Shown here piece by piece: positions 44,825 to 52,745 of a stretch of DNA of 64,000 nucleotides. The position numbers were made by a program, and so were the translations under genes. The notes beneath the pieces are model-generated. The model did not search any database. It was not told where the DNA came from and saw only the letters and a program-made list of their open reading frames with translations. This stretch comes from CACPJA01 sp964629335 (GTDB lineage: Bacteria > Pseudomonadota > Gammaproteobacteria > Steroidobacterales > UBA11654), in NCBI GenBank assembly GCA_964629335.1, contig CAZVRH010000002.1, positions 20,882 to 84,881 on the forward strand, written 5' to 3'. Position 1 is the first letter of the stretch. Every line of letters starts with the position of its first letter.

Positions 44825-45254
44825 CTGTTATTTCTCTTCTTTCTTGTGCTTCTAAGGTAAGGTTAGCCACAGGTCTAGCTTCAAGTCTCTGAAGGCCGAT
44901 CTCTTCACCGGTTTCTTCGCAATAGCCGTAGGTGCCATCATCTATCTTATTTAATGATATCTGAATTTTACGAAGCAATTTTCTTTCCCTGTCTCTTGTT
45001 CTCAGTTCTAGGCCAAATTCAGATTCCTGAGTTGCTCTATCATTAGGGTCAGCCAAACTGTTACTGTCGTTTTGCATATGATTGACTGTTTTTTCTGCTT
45101 CTTTTTCTAATTGTTTTTTCCAGGCACTTAAAAGCTTTTTAAAATGTGACAACTGCCATTTGGTCATATATTTCTCTTTTGCTCTGAGCTTATAAGGTTT
45201 CATCCCAAATTGCTCAAGCAATGAACCATTATGAATATTGTTTTGTTTTGGCAT
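44802..45254 (-). CDS. dksA: RNA polymerase-binding factor DksA, cysteine-poor type
   Basis: Works with ppGpp at the RNA polymerase secondary channel to adjust rRNA and amino-acid promoters. The 150 residues contain the coiled-coil tip motif DPNDRATQESEF (about residue 69), matching the functional DxxDxA tip of E. coli. The zinc-finger region is degenerate: only the first Cys remains in YGYCEETGEEIG, and the distal pair appears as ANLTLEAQ (Thr, Ala). This CxxT...TxxA pattern is that of cysteine-poor DksA proteins, seen in DksA2 of Pseudomonas and in many alphaproteobacteria, and suggests zinc-independent folding. Converges on pnp with a 3-bp gap. Confidence 0.93.
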   Translation of the reverse strand: MPKQNNIHNGSLLEQFGMKPYKLRAKEKYMTKWQLSHFKKLLSAWKKQLEKEAEKTVNHMQNDSNSLADPNDRATQESEFGLELRTRDRERKLLRKIQISLNKIDDGTYGYCEETGEEIGLQRLEARPVANLTLEAQERREITEKQFSDN

Positions 45255-45332
45255 AGTTATATAAAAACTTCTCTTAGAAAAAAAGCAATTATACTTTCGA
45301 ATTTTAAATTGTGAAGCATTTTGATGTCCTTT

Positions 45333-45716
45333 TTAAAGATTTATTTTAGATCTCCAGTTTTTCTTTCTGTCTTCAAACTCAACTTCTGTATAGATTCCGC
45401 CTCTGACATTAAACTTGGATCTTACATTGATATACCTTGGCTGAAGGACTTGCTTTAAATGATTATGAATTTGATTCGTGACAGCCTCATGAAAAGCGCC
45501 TTCATCTCTATATTTAGCCATATACTCTTTCAATGATTTTAGTTCTATACATAATTTGTCAGGTACGTATTTAATATAAATTTTTGCAAAGTCTGGTTGA
45601 CCTGTTTTGGGACAAAGACAAGTGAACTCAGGGATTTTAATTTTGATTAAATAGTCAGATTCAGTATTTGGGTTATCGAATGAATCCAGATCATTGGACG
45701 ATATCTTATTGGTCAT
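45333..45716 (-). CDS. queF: NADPH-dependent 7-cyano-7-deazaguanine reductase, unimodular type
   Basis: Reduces preQ0 to preQ1 in queuosine synthesis. The 127-residue protein is a single T-fold module: the catalytic Cys lies in IPEFTCLCPKTGQPDFA (about residues 30-46), followed by CIELKSLKEYM with the NADPH-binding region (E-[SL]-K-[SL], about 63) and FHEAV with the substrate-binding Glu. Gammaproteobacteria such as E. coli carry a bimodular QueF of about 280 residues; this is the short YkvM/FolE-like form. It diverges from smc across 86 bp and follows dksA by 78 bp. Confidence 0.93.
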   Translation of the reverse strand: MTNKISSNDLDSFDNPNTESDYLIKIKIPEFTCLCPKTGQPDFAKIYIKYVPDKLCIELKSLKEYMAKYRDEGAFHEAVTNQIHNHLKQVLQPRYINVRSKFNVRGGIYTEVEFEDRKKNWRSKINL

Positions 45717-45802
45717 ATGAGTTCCTTGTAAACTAGTTGGAATAAATAATGTATATATATCTTAATTCATTTAAAATGAAGCAACTAATTTTATAGTTAT
45801 TT

Positions 45803-48520
45803 ATGCGACTAAGTAAAATTAAACTCTCAGGCTTTAAAACTTTTGTTGAATCAACAACTCTCACTCTACCTTCAAATCTTGTCGGAATCGTGGGTCCTAA
45901 CGGATGTGGCAAATCAAACGTTATTGACGCAGTTAGATGGGTGTTAGGTGAATCGTCTGCAAAGTATTTGAGGGGAGAATCTATGTCAGATGTTATTTTT
46001 AATGGATCGTCAACAAGAAAGCCTGTGAGCAATGCTTCCATAGAATTATTTTTTGATAACACTGAAAAAAAAATTGGTGGTGAGTTCGCACAATACAATG
46101 AAATCTCGACAAGACGAGTCCTGTCTAGAGATGGACAGTCTCAATATTTTCTTAATGGAACGAAATGCAGACGAAAAGACATTACTAATTTATTTTTAGG
46201 CACAGGTCTAGGTCCTCGAAGTTACGCGATTGTTCAACAAGCAATGATATCTGACCTTATAGAAGCTAAGCCCGATGAAATGAGGGTGTTTATAGAAGAA
46301 GCTTCTGGAATATCTAAATACAAACAAAAAAGAAAAGAAACAGAATCCAGAATAAAGAATACCCGAGAAAATCTAAACCGCTTAAATGATCTTAAAGATG
46401 AGATCGATAAGCAACTTAAACGTCTAAAAAAACAAAAAAATGATGCAGAAAGATATAAAAAACTAAGATTGAGAGAAAAAGAAATTGGTGCTGAAATAAT
46501 TTACATCAAGATCATTGAGATCAATGATCTCATTGAAAGCAACAAGGCAGACTCAAGCAAATATCAGGATAACTATGATAACCAATTAACTAAACTTAGA
46601 AAAATAGAAGCCGATATCGAAGAATTAAGAGTTAAGAGTAACCTAGCAAATGAAGAATTTAACAACAAACAAAAAGACCACTTTGAAATACAGGCAGATA
46701 TCGCAAGACTTGAACAATCTATTGAATATGAAAAAGAACTAGCTTCACAAAAAACTATCAATGCAGAAGAGATTAGAATTGAATTGGAACAACTAAACCA
46801 AGAAGTCAATAAAGACGATCAAGAACTTCAGTCCATTGAACTAGAATTAGATCAAATTTCATCTTCATTTAATGAAGATAAGATGGAACTAACGAAACTA
46901 TCCGATGAATTGTCAACAATAGAAAAAAGCTTTGAATCTACAGAAAATGATAATGAAACTATAAAATCAGCCATCAACGAAAAAAACACTATTGTCGAAA
47001 AAGAAACAGTTAAAATTAACTTACTTCAAAAACAATTATCCAACCAAGAACAACAAAAAATTATCATTCAAGATCTCCATCAACTTGAAAGTTCATTTTT
47101 AACATTAAAGGATAATTTAATCTCTCTTATTTCTTCAGTAAACCTCAATGACTCTGAGCTCATTAATAATCAAATTAATCAATTTGAAACTGAATTAATT
47201 TCAATTTCATCAGCTCTGGGCGATACCGAAAAGAAAATTATAGATAACGAAAATGAACTGAGAAAATCAAAATCACTCTTAAATAAGAATTCTCACCAAC
47301 TGGAGAAACTAAACTCAGATAAGATCAGTTCTGACGCTTTAAAAAATAACTTATCCAATCAAAAAAACACTCTAACGCAAAAAATCAATAACTTATCCAA
47401 TAAAGTTCAATCCCAAGAATTAAAGGTTGAATCACTAAAATCTTCAAGAGATGCAATGAATACTGCGATCAATCGACTTGAAGCTCAAAGAACTCAGCTA
47501 AAAAGCAGATCTCTTGAAATTACATTAAAAGCTAAAAACAATGAACTTCCAGAAGATGATTCAAAGCGAAAATTAGAAACCTTACTCAATAAAAGCCTGG
47601 TTCATGAAAAAGATCTAGATTCTTCGAGAAGGGTATTAGAAGAGTGTCAAACAAATCTTAGGAATTCTGAAATTGATCGAACAAATATCAATAGCGGAGT
47701 GAATCAAGCTAGAGAGGATCTCGAACATTTTAAATTAAACCAAAAAGAATATGAGGTTAGAAAAGATTCTTTAAATGAACAATTGAAAAGTCAAGGCCAT
47801 AACTTTGACTCTCTCAATAAAAATTTAGAAGATAAATCTATTGAACGAAACGTCTTGAACCAAGAATTAGAAAAAACGCTAAAATCCATAGAGAGATTAG
47901 GTGACATTAATCTAGCTGCTTCAAAAGAATACGATCATGAGAATGAAAGAATGGAGAAGCTTAATTCACAATTCGAAGATTTAAATCGAGCACTGGATAC
48001 TCTTAACGGAGCTATAAAGCAAATTGACAATGAATCAAAAACTAGATTCAACGAGACGTTTAAAAAAGTTAATGAAGGCTTAGAAAAACATTTCCCAAGA
48101 CTTTTCGATGGAGGCAGGGCTTATCTGGAGTTAGAAAATAATGACGCTTTAGAAGGAGGTGTTTTTGTCATGGCTAGACCTCCTGGAAAAAGAAACAGTA
48201 ACATTCATCTACTGTCTGGAGGAGAAAAAGCCCTCACTGCTGTTGCTCTACTGTTTTCAATCTTTGAGCTTAATCCTGCACCGTTCTGCTTGTTAGATGA
48301 AGTGGATGCACCACTTGATGATACGAATGTTGGACGTTTTTGCGAAATTGTAAAAGAAATGAGCAGCAATGTTCAGTTTGTAGTTATCACTCATAATAAA
48401 ACAACCATGGAACTAACCAAACAGCTTATTGGAGTCACTATGAGTGAACCAGGGGTATCACGCTTAGTTTCAGTCGATGTGGATGAAGCTGTAGAATTAT
48501 CAGAACAGCAAAGCACTTAA
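45803..48520 (+). CDS. smc: Chromosome-partition protein Smc, apparently without hinge domain
   Basis: Structural-maintenance-of-chromosomes ATPase; with ScpA and ScpB (encoded downstream) it should form bacterial condensin. Both head halves are intact: Walker A GPNGCGKSN (about residues 32-40), GLGPRSYAIVQQ, the neck FIEEASGISKYK, then C-terminal GDINLAA (700), signature LLSGGEKALTA (about 802) and Walker B CLLDEVDAPLD (about 829). Length is 905, against about 1,150-1,190 usually. Residues 170-699 are continuous heptad-like coil with almost no Gly; the hinge (about 150 residues ending in Gly-rich GG-M-TGG) is not seen. A charge-poor segment (about 429-449) sits at the coil midpoint. No CxxC hook is present. 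Confidence 0.93.
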   Translation: MRLSKIKLSGFKTFVESTTLTLPSNLVGIVGPNGCGKSNVIDAVRWVLGESSAKYLRGESMSDVIFNGSSTRKPVSNASIELFFDNTEKKIGGEFAQYNEISTRRVLSRDGQSQYFLNGTKCRRKDITNLFLGTGLGPRSYAIVQQAMISDLIEAKPDEMRVFIEEASGISKYKQKRKETESRIKNTRENLNRLNDLKDEIDKQLKRLKKQKNDAERYKKLRLREKEIGAEIIYIKIIEINDLIESNKADSSKYQDNYDNQLTKLRKIEADIEELRVKSNLANEEFNNKQKDHFEIQADIARLEQSIEYEKELASQKTINAEEIRIELEQLNQEVNKDDQELQSIELELDQISSSFNEDKMELTKLSDELSTIEKSFESTENDNETIKSAINEKNTIVEKETVKINLLQKQLSNQEQQKIIIQDLHQLESSFLTLKDNLISLISSVNLNDSELINNQINQFETELISISSALGDTEKKIIDNENELRKSKSLLNKNSHQLEKLNSDKISSDALKNNLSNQKNTLTQKINNLSNKVQSQELKVESLKSSRDAMNTAINRLEAQRTQLKSRSLEITLKAKNNELPEDDSKRKLETLLNKSLVHEKDLDSSRRVLEECQTNLRNSEIDRTNINSGVNQAREDLEHFKLNQKEYEVRKDSLNEQLKSQGHNFDSLNKNLEDKSIERNVLNQELEKTLKSIERLGDINLAASKEYDHENERMEKLNSQFEDLNRALDTLNGAIKQIDNESKTRFNETFKKVNEGLEKHFPRLFDGGRAYLELENNDALEGGVFVMARPPGKRNSNIHLLSGGEKALTAVALLFSIFELNPAPFCLLDEVDAPLDDTNVGRFCEIVKEMSSNVQFVVITHNKTTMELTKQLIGVTMSEPGVSRLVSVDVDEAVELSEQQST

Positions 48521-48521
48521 A

Positions 48522-49019
48522 GTGGACAATGCATGGATACTACTAACTGCTATTTTTATAGTTCTGATCACTCTGTTAATTTATGAGAAAAAAAAGCGAA
48601 ATGAAGCCAACAATCATTTAAATATAAATGAAAATTTTGTAATTAATGAAAACAAGGTTAATGAAAATGAAGTAATTAGTATGAGATTATCGCTTAAAGG
48701 TAGAACCATAACATTAATAGATGCAGTCGAACTCTTTAAATCAAAATCAATACAAATGAACAATAAGGGAATCTTTGAAAAAAAAATAAATGATAATTGT
48801 TCTTATTTTGTAGCTAATCTTACAGAACCAGGGTACTTCAAAAACGACAAAAGTATCCACGGATTTACTTTCTTTTTTTTATCCAGCTATGAAATAGATG
48901 ATAAGCGTCATTATGAAGAAATGAAAAAAGATATTTATGAAATCAATTCTATTTTTAAAGGCAAAATAAGGGATGACAGTATTTTCAAGAATAGTAAGAC
49001 AGATGATAATCTCATATGA
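48522..49019 (+). CDS. zipA: Short ZipA-like cell-division protein
   Basis: Likely ZipA, which tethers FtsZ to the inner membrane. The 165-residue protein has an N-terminal transmembrane helix (WILLTAIFIVLITLLIYEKK, about residues 5-24) and a C-terminal domain resembling the FtsZ-binding fold: VISMRLSLKGRTI, GIFEKKINDNCSYFVANLTEPGYF (NCSYFVANLTEPGYF at about 92) and GFTFFFLSS. E. coli ZipA is 328 residues; the Pro/Gln-rich linker is almost absent here. The start is GTG 48522, one base after the smc stop. The smc-zipA order is as in Pseudomonas; the ligA that normally follows is replaced by scpA. Similarity is remote, so the name is tentative. Confidence 0.65.
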   Translation: MDNAWILLTAIFIVLITLLIYEKKKRNEANNHLNINENFVINENKVNENEVISMRLSLKGRTITLIDAVELFKSKSIQMNNKGIFEKKINDNCSYFVANLTEPGYFKNDKSIHGFTFFFLSSYEIDDKRHYEEMKKDIYEINSIFKGKIRDDSIFKNSKTDDNLI

Positions 49020-49106
49020 TCATAAAAGAAAAGATAACCATTGAATGGCTACATTAATTAAATATTACAAAATTAGATAAAACTGAGTTTAAAAAGATCA
49101 TCGACT

Positions 49107-49919
49107 ATGAACGAAAACGATTATAGCAATCCGCAGCAAAGCGAAATGCCTTTCGCCATAGTTGATGGGGAACAACTTACTGAACTCCCTAAAGATTTAT
49201 ACATCCCACCTGTTGCCCTTCAGGTCTTTTTAGATGCTTTTGAAGGACCGCTTGATCTCCTTTTGTATTTAATCAGAAAGCAGAATTTAGACATTCTAGA
49301 TATACCCATTGCTGATATAACAAAACAGTATGTAGATTACATTAATTTAATGAAAGAGTTAGAACTGGAGTTAGCAGGAGAATATTTACTAATGGCAGCC
49401 ATGTTAGCAGAAATAAAATCTAGATTACTGCTACCAATCTTTGAGGATATTGAAGATGAGGAAGACCCAAGAGCTGAACTAGTTAGAAGACTTCTTGAGT
49501 ATGAAAGATACCGAAAGGTTTCAGAAGAACTAGACCAATTAGATAGGGTTGAAAGAGATATCTATCCATCATCAGTGGAAACAGTGCAATTTGAAAAACC
49601 CATAGTCTTACCTGATATTCAGCTAAAAGAACTTGTGGTCTCATTTCAGGAAGTTCTCAAAAAAGCTGAAATGTTTTCCACACTTCATTTCACGAAAGAA
49701 CCACTGTCTGTTAAAGAGCGTATGATGACAATTCTAGAAAAAATTGAAAACAAAGATTTTGTGAAGTTTGAGGATCTTTTTGATTTTGAAGAACAGAAAA
49801 TTGGTTTAGTTGTTACTTTTCTTGCAATCTTAGAACTAATGAAGGAACTTCTCATAGAAATCGTCCAAGCAAAAGAATTTGGTACAATACATGTGAAAAT
49901 ATTGGTAGATAAAAAATGA
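49107..49919 (+). CDS. scpA: Segregation and condensation protein A
   Basis: Kleisin subunit that bridges Smc heads. The 270 residues start with a short lead then the family block LDAFEGPLDLLLYLIRKQNLDILDIPIADITKQY in parts (FEGPLDLLLYLIRKQNLDI at about residue 49; IADITKQYVDYI), LAGEYLLMAAMLAEIKSRLLLP (about 90) and a C-terminal winged helix with VVTFLAILELMKE. The spacer from zipA is 87 bp. It overlaps scpB by 4 nt (ATGA). The presence of ScpAB next to smc indicates a Smc-ScpAB rather than MukBEF condensin. Confidence 0.95.
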   Translation: MNENDYSNPQQSEMPFAIVDGEQLTELPKDLYIPPVALQVFLDAFEGPLDLLLYLIRKQNLDILDIPIADITKQYVDYINLMKELELELAGEYLLMAAMLAEIKSRLLLPIFEDIEDEEDPRAELVRRLLEYERYRKVSEELDQLDRVERDIYPSSVETVQFEKPIVLPDIQLKELVVSFQEVLKKAEMFSTLHFTKEPLSVKERMMTILEKIENKDFVKFEDLFDFEEQKIGLVVTFLAILELMKELLIEIVQAKEFGTIHVKILVDKK

Positions 49920-50524
49920 CAACGCCACTCAATCTTAAATGCATAATTGAAGCACTGTTGCTCTCTTCGGATGAACCGTTATCTGCAGATAAACTTCACA
50001 AGATCATTAGTAATAAGCAAAATATCACTAAAGCCGATGTCTTAGATGCTATTGAACATCTAGAAAATGACTACCAATCAAAAGAAATTGAAATTACAAA
50101 AGTTGCTAGCGGTTATCGCATACAAGCAAGAAAATCAATTAATGATTTCTTAAATATAATTTTTGCAGAAAAAACACCCCGTTATTCCAGGGCCTTAATG
50201 GAAACTTTATCCATCATTGCCTATAAACAACCTGTTACTCGCGGTGATATTGAAGCCATCAGAGGGGTCTCTGTGAGTTCGAGCATTATGAGAACACTCT
50301 CAGACAGAAATTGGATAAAAATTATTGGATACAGAGATGTCCCAGGGAAGCCAGCGATGTTCTCCACGACCTCTGAATTTCTTAATTATTTTGGACTAGA
50401 AAGACTCGACGAGCTACCCGACCTCCCTGATGTGAAAGAACCGGAAAATTTAGATCTTGAGTTGAAAACAGAATCAGACAATAAAACTCAGGATGACACT
50501 ATTCCAGAATCAATGCTCAATTAA
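49916..50524 (+). CDS. scpB: Segregation and condensation protein B
   Basis: Dimeric winged-helix protein that binds the ScpA kleisin in the condensin complex. The 202 residues contain IIEALLLSSDEPLSADKLHKII (ALLLSSDEPLSADKLHKI at about 11), the strand IEITKVASGYRIQAR (about 59), and the strongly conserved LSRAALETLAIIAYKQPVTR equivalent, here LMETLSIIAYKQPVTRGDIE (about 95-114) with IRGVSVSSSIMRTL. The tail is acidic. The gene ends directly against the convergent yciK-like gene. Confidence 0.95.
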   Translation: MTTPLNLKCIIEALLLSSDEPLSADKLHKIISNKQNITKADVLDAIEHLENDYQSKEIEITKVASGYRIQARKSINDFLNIIFAEKTPRYSRALMETLSIIAYKQPVTRGDIEAIRGVSVSSSIMRTLSDRNWIKIIGYRDVPGKPAMFSTTSEFLNYFGLERLDELPDLPDVKEPENLDLELKTESDNKTQDDTIPESMLN

Positions 50525-51253
50525 TCATTGACAATTGATGGTCTGACCATCAATTTTTGAACTTTCTTCACTCATTAGCCAAACATATTTTTCTATAACA
50601 TCATTTGGTTTTAGAAGATTACTTGGATCCTCAAGAGGGTAAGCCATTTTTCTCATCTTGGTCTGAATTGCACCTGGATTGATGCAATTAAACCGTATTG
50701 ACGTGTCGTTTTGATATTCATCGCTTAGAATTTGACACAATCCTTCTATTCCAAATTTTGAGACTGAATACGCACCCCAAAAAGCTTTGCCAATCTTACC
50801 CACACCACTGCTGGTAAATATTACTGAAGCACTGTTGGATTGTTCTAAACTTGGTAACAATGTTTTTGTGAGAATAAATTGAGATGTTAGATTGATATGA
50901 ATTGTTTTAACCCATGTAGAAACGTCATAGTGACTAATGGGTGACCGGTCACCCAGGACCGCAGCATTTAACAACAAGCCGTCCAGTTGACTGTATGAAC
51001 CAGCTAAGTTATCAATTAAATCCTGATAGTCATTGCCATCTGCTCTAGACAGATCCATCAAAGAAATCATTGGCACAGGAGATTTATTGGAAACAATAAC
51101 ATCGTATGTCACCTCAAGACTCTCTACATTCCTACCCAGTAGGATCACAGAAGCACCTTGAGAAGCATACTCAATTGCAGCAGCCTTTCCCATTCCGCTT
51201 CCTGCCCCAGTAACAAGAATGACTTTATCTTTTAAAATTTGTTTAGATGACAT
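50525..51253 (-). CDS. yciK: YciK-like short-chain dehydrogenase/reductase
   Basis: Classical SDR of unknown substrate. The 242-residue Rossmann protein shows the cofactor loop VTGAGSGMGKAAA (about residues 14-26), LLNAAVLGD in place of NNAG-G (as in YciK: HNAGLLGD), catalytic Ser in IFTSSGVG and Tyr-x3-Lys in WGAYSVSKFGIEG (about 159), then INPGAIQTKMR. LLGRN after the second strand points to NADP(H). The ubiG-phosphatase-yciK arrangement is conserved in Pseudomonas. Its start overlaps the phosphatase gene by 11 nt. Confidence 0.88.
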   Translation of the reverse strand: MSSKQILKDKVILVTGAGSGMGKAAAIEYASQGASVILLGRNVESLEVTYDVIVSNKSPVPMISLMDLSRADGNDYQDLIDNLAGSYSQLDGLLLNAAVLGDRSPISHYDVSTWVKTIHINLTSQFILTKTLLPSLEQSNSASVIFTSSGVGKIGKAFWGAYSVSKFGIEGLCQILSDEYQNDTSIRFNCINPGAIQTKMRKMAYPLEDPSNLLKPNDVIEKYVWLMSEESSKIDGQTINCQ

Positions 51254-51893
51254 TTAAAATCTCAATTGGTTTGTTTACATGAAAATCTGCACCCCATTGT
51301 TTTGAGTCATCGTCCTCAATCCGGTAACCATAAGAACAAGCTATGGACTTAATACCTGCTGATTTAGCTGATTGAATATCTTTAGATGAATCGCCAATGT
51401 AATAACAATTTTCAATATCATCAAACGCAACTACTTCAATTGCATAAAGAATAGGTTGTGGATGGGGTTTAGGAAAGTCCACATTATCTCTGGTGATTAA
51501 ACAAACCATTTTATCTATCAACCCTAATTTCTCTAATAAAGGTCTAGCAAACCTTTCTGATTTATTGGTCACAACCCCCCACATATGATTGTTTTTTTCT
51601 AATGCCCTTATAACGGAGTTCATTCCATCGAACAGCGATGCTTCTGTGCCTAATCTTTCTTCATACAGACTCAAATATCGATTATATCTGTCCCCATTGA
51701 TTTGAGGATCATCTTGGAAAACTACCGAGAATATCCCTAAAACTCCGTGTGAAACAAACGGCCTTACATCTTCATAGCTAACAGCGTCCATTCCTTGTTC
51801 CAATAGTAAATTATTTAAGGCTTTATGCATCTCTGGTGCTGTATCTACAAGAGTTCCATCTAAATCAAATAATATTAATGATTGAGTTTTCAT
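51243..51893 (-). CDS. HAD-family phosphatase, Gph/MupP group
   Basis: Haloacid-dehalogenase phosphatase. The 216 residues carry HAD motif I FDLDGTLVDTAPEM (about 9-22), motif II VVTNKS, a Lys in DNVDFPKPHPQPIL (motif III, about 142-155) and motif IV YYIGDSSKDIQSAKSAG (about 166-182). By family it could be phosphoglycolate phosphatase (Gph); by position between ubiG and yciK it matches MupP, the N-acetylmuramate-6-phosphate phosphatase of Pseudomonas. Sequence alone does not separate these. It follows ubiG by 6 bp and overlaps yciK. Confidence 0.85.
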   Translation of the reverse strand: MKTQSLILFDLDGTLVDTAPEMHKALNNLLLEQGMDAVSYEDVRPFVSHGVLGIFSVVFQDDPQINGDRYNRYLSLYEERLGTEASLFDGMNSVIRALEKNNHMWGVVTNKSERFARPLLEKLGLIDKMVCLITRDNVDFPKPHPQPILYAIEVVAFDDIENCYYIGDSSKDIQSAKSAGIKSIACSYGYRIEDDDSKQWGADFHVNKPIEILNVI

Positions 51894-51899
51894 GAAAGT

Positions 51900-52610
51900 C
51901 TATTCCTTTTTAAAATGCATCATATAATTTACACTTACGTCCTCGGACAGTTTAAAATCTTTTGTTAATGGGTTGTAGTTAACCCCAACCAGATCCATTA
52001 AAACTAATCCAGAATTTCTAGACCATGCCTCCAATTCAGAAGGTTTAATGAGACAATCGTATTCATGGGTTCCTTTGGGGAGTAGGTTTAATACATACTC
52101 TGCACCTACTATTGCCATGACAAAGGATTTTATATTTCTGTTGATTGTAGAAAAGAACAGATCACCTCCTTGTTTAACAACCTTTGAGCATGATCTAATA
52201 ATTTTTTCAGGTGAAGGAACATGTTCAAGCATTTCCATGCAAGTCAGAACATCGTATTTTTGATTATTATTATTAGCAAATGACCCTATGTCCATGTAGT
52301 GATAACCGATATTTCTTAGTCCAGATTTTTCTTGGTGCATTTTTGCAACGTTAAGAGCTTTCTCAGCTAAATCGAGTCCATCAACATATTTTGCATGATT
52401 CGCCAAAGACTCTGTCAAGATACCTCCACCACAACCTACATCAATGCAAAGTAGATTGTTAATTGGAACAGTATTATTTATATAATTGAATCTCAATGGA
52501 TTTAAACTATGCAACGACCCAAATCCTCCTTTAGGGTCCCACCATTCTTCTGCTAATTTATTAAATTTAGCTATCTCATCCTGACTAGAGTTTGATTTAT
52601 TTACTTTCAT
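51900..52610 (-). CDS. ubiG: Ubiquinone biosynthesis O-methyltransferase UbiG
   Basis: Performs both O-methylations in ubiquinone synthesis, supplying the quinone used by complex I. From ATG 52610 the protein has 236 residues (E. coli 240): EIAKFNKLAEEWWDPKGGFGSLHSLNPLRFNYI in parts (FNKLAEEWWDPKGGFGSLH near the start), AdoMet loop IDVGCGGGILTESLA (about 60), GLDLAEKAL, CMEMLEHVPSPE and FFSTINRN. A frame open to TTG 52658 would begin within a few bases of the predicted transcription start; ATG 52610 fits the family and the promoter. It diverges from gyrA. Confidence 0.96.
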   Translation of the reverse strand: MKVNKSNSSQDEIAKFNKLAEEWWDPKGGFGSLHSLNPLRFNYINNTVPINNLLCIDVGCGGGILTESLANHAKYVDGLDLAEKALNVAKMHQEKSGLRNIGYHYMDIGSFANNNNQKYDVLTCMEMLEHVPSPEKIIRSCSKVVKQGGDLFFSTINRNIKSFVMAIVGAEYVLNLLPKGTHEYDCLIKPSELEAWSRNSGLVLMDLVGVNYNPLTKDFKLSEDVSVNYMMHFKKE

Positions 52611-52667
52611 AAATTCTTTTAAAACATCTGTTTGAATTGCTCTTAAATGAGCCGACAATATGTTAAA

Positions 52668-52673
52668 ATTATA
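52668..52673 (-). promoter_or_regulatory. Perfect -10 box for ubiG
   Basis: On the minus strand TATAAT (52668-52673) would place transcription start near 52661, 50 nt before the ubiG ATG. No strong -35 is seen at 16-18 bp. This position argues against the TTG start at 52658. Confidence 0.4.
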
Positions 52674-52745
52674 CCTTTATTAACCGTCTATACCTAAATA
52701 AACAATTATCGATTTAAATTAATCGAAGAAGGTCAAAATATATTA

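Noticed and set aside
45803..48520. Smc shortened by frameshift or pseudogene decay
   Set aside because: The frame is continuous, both ATPase halves are intact and heptad-like sequence runs throughout, so decay or assembly error is not supported.
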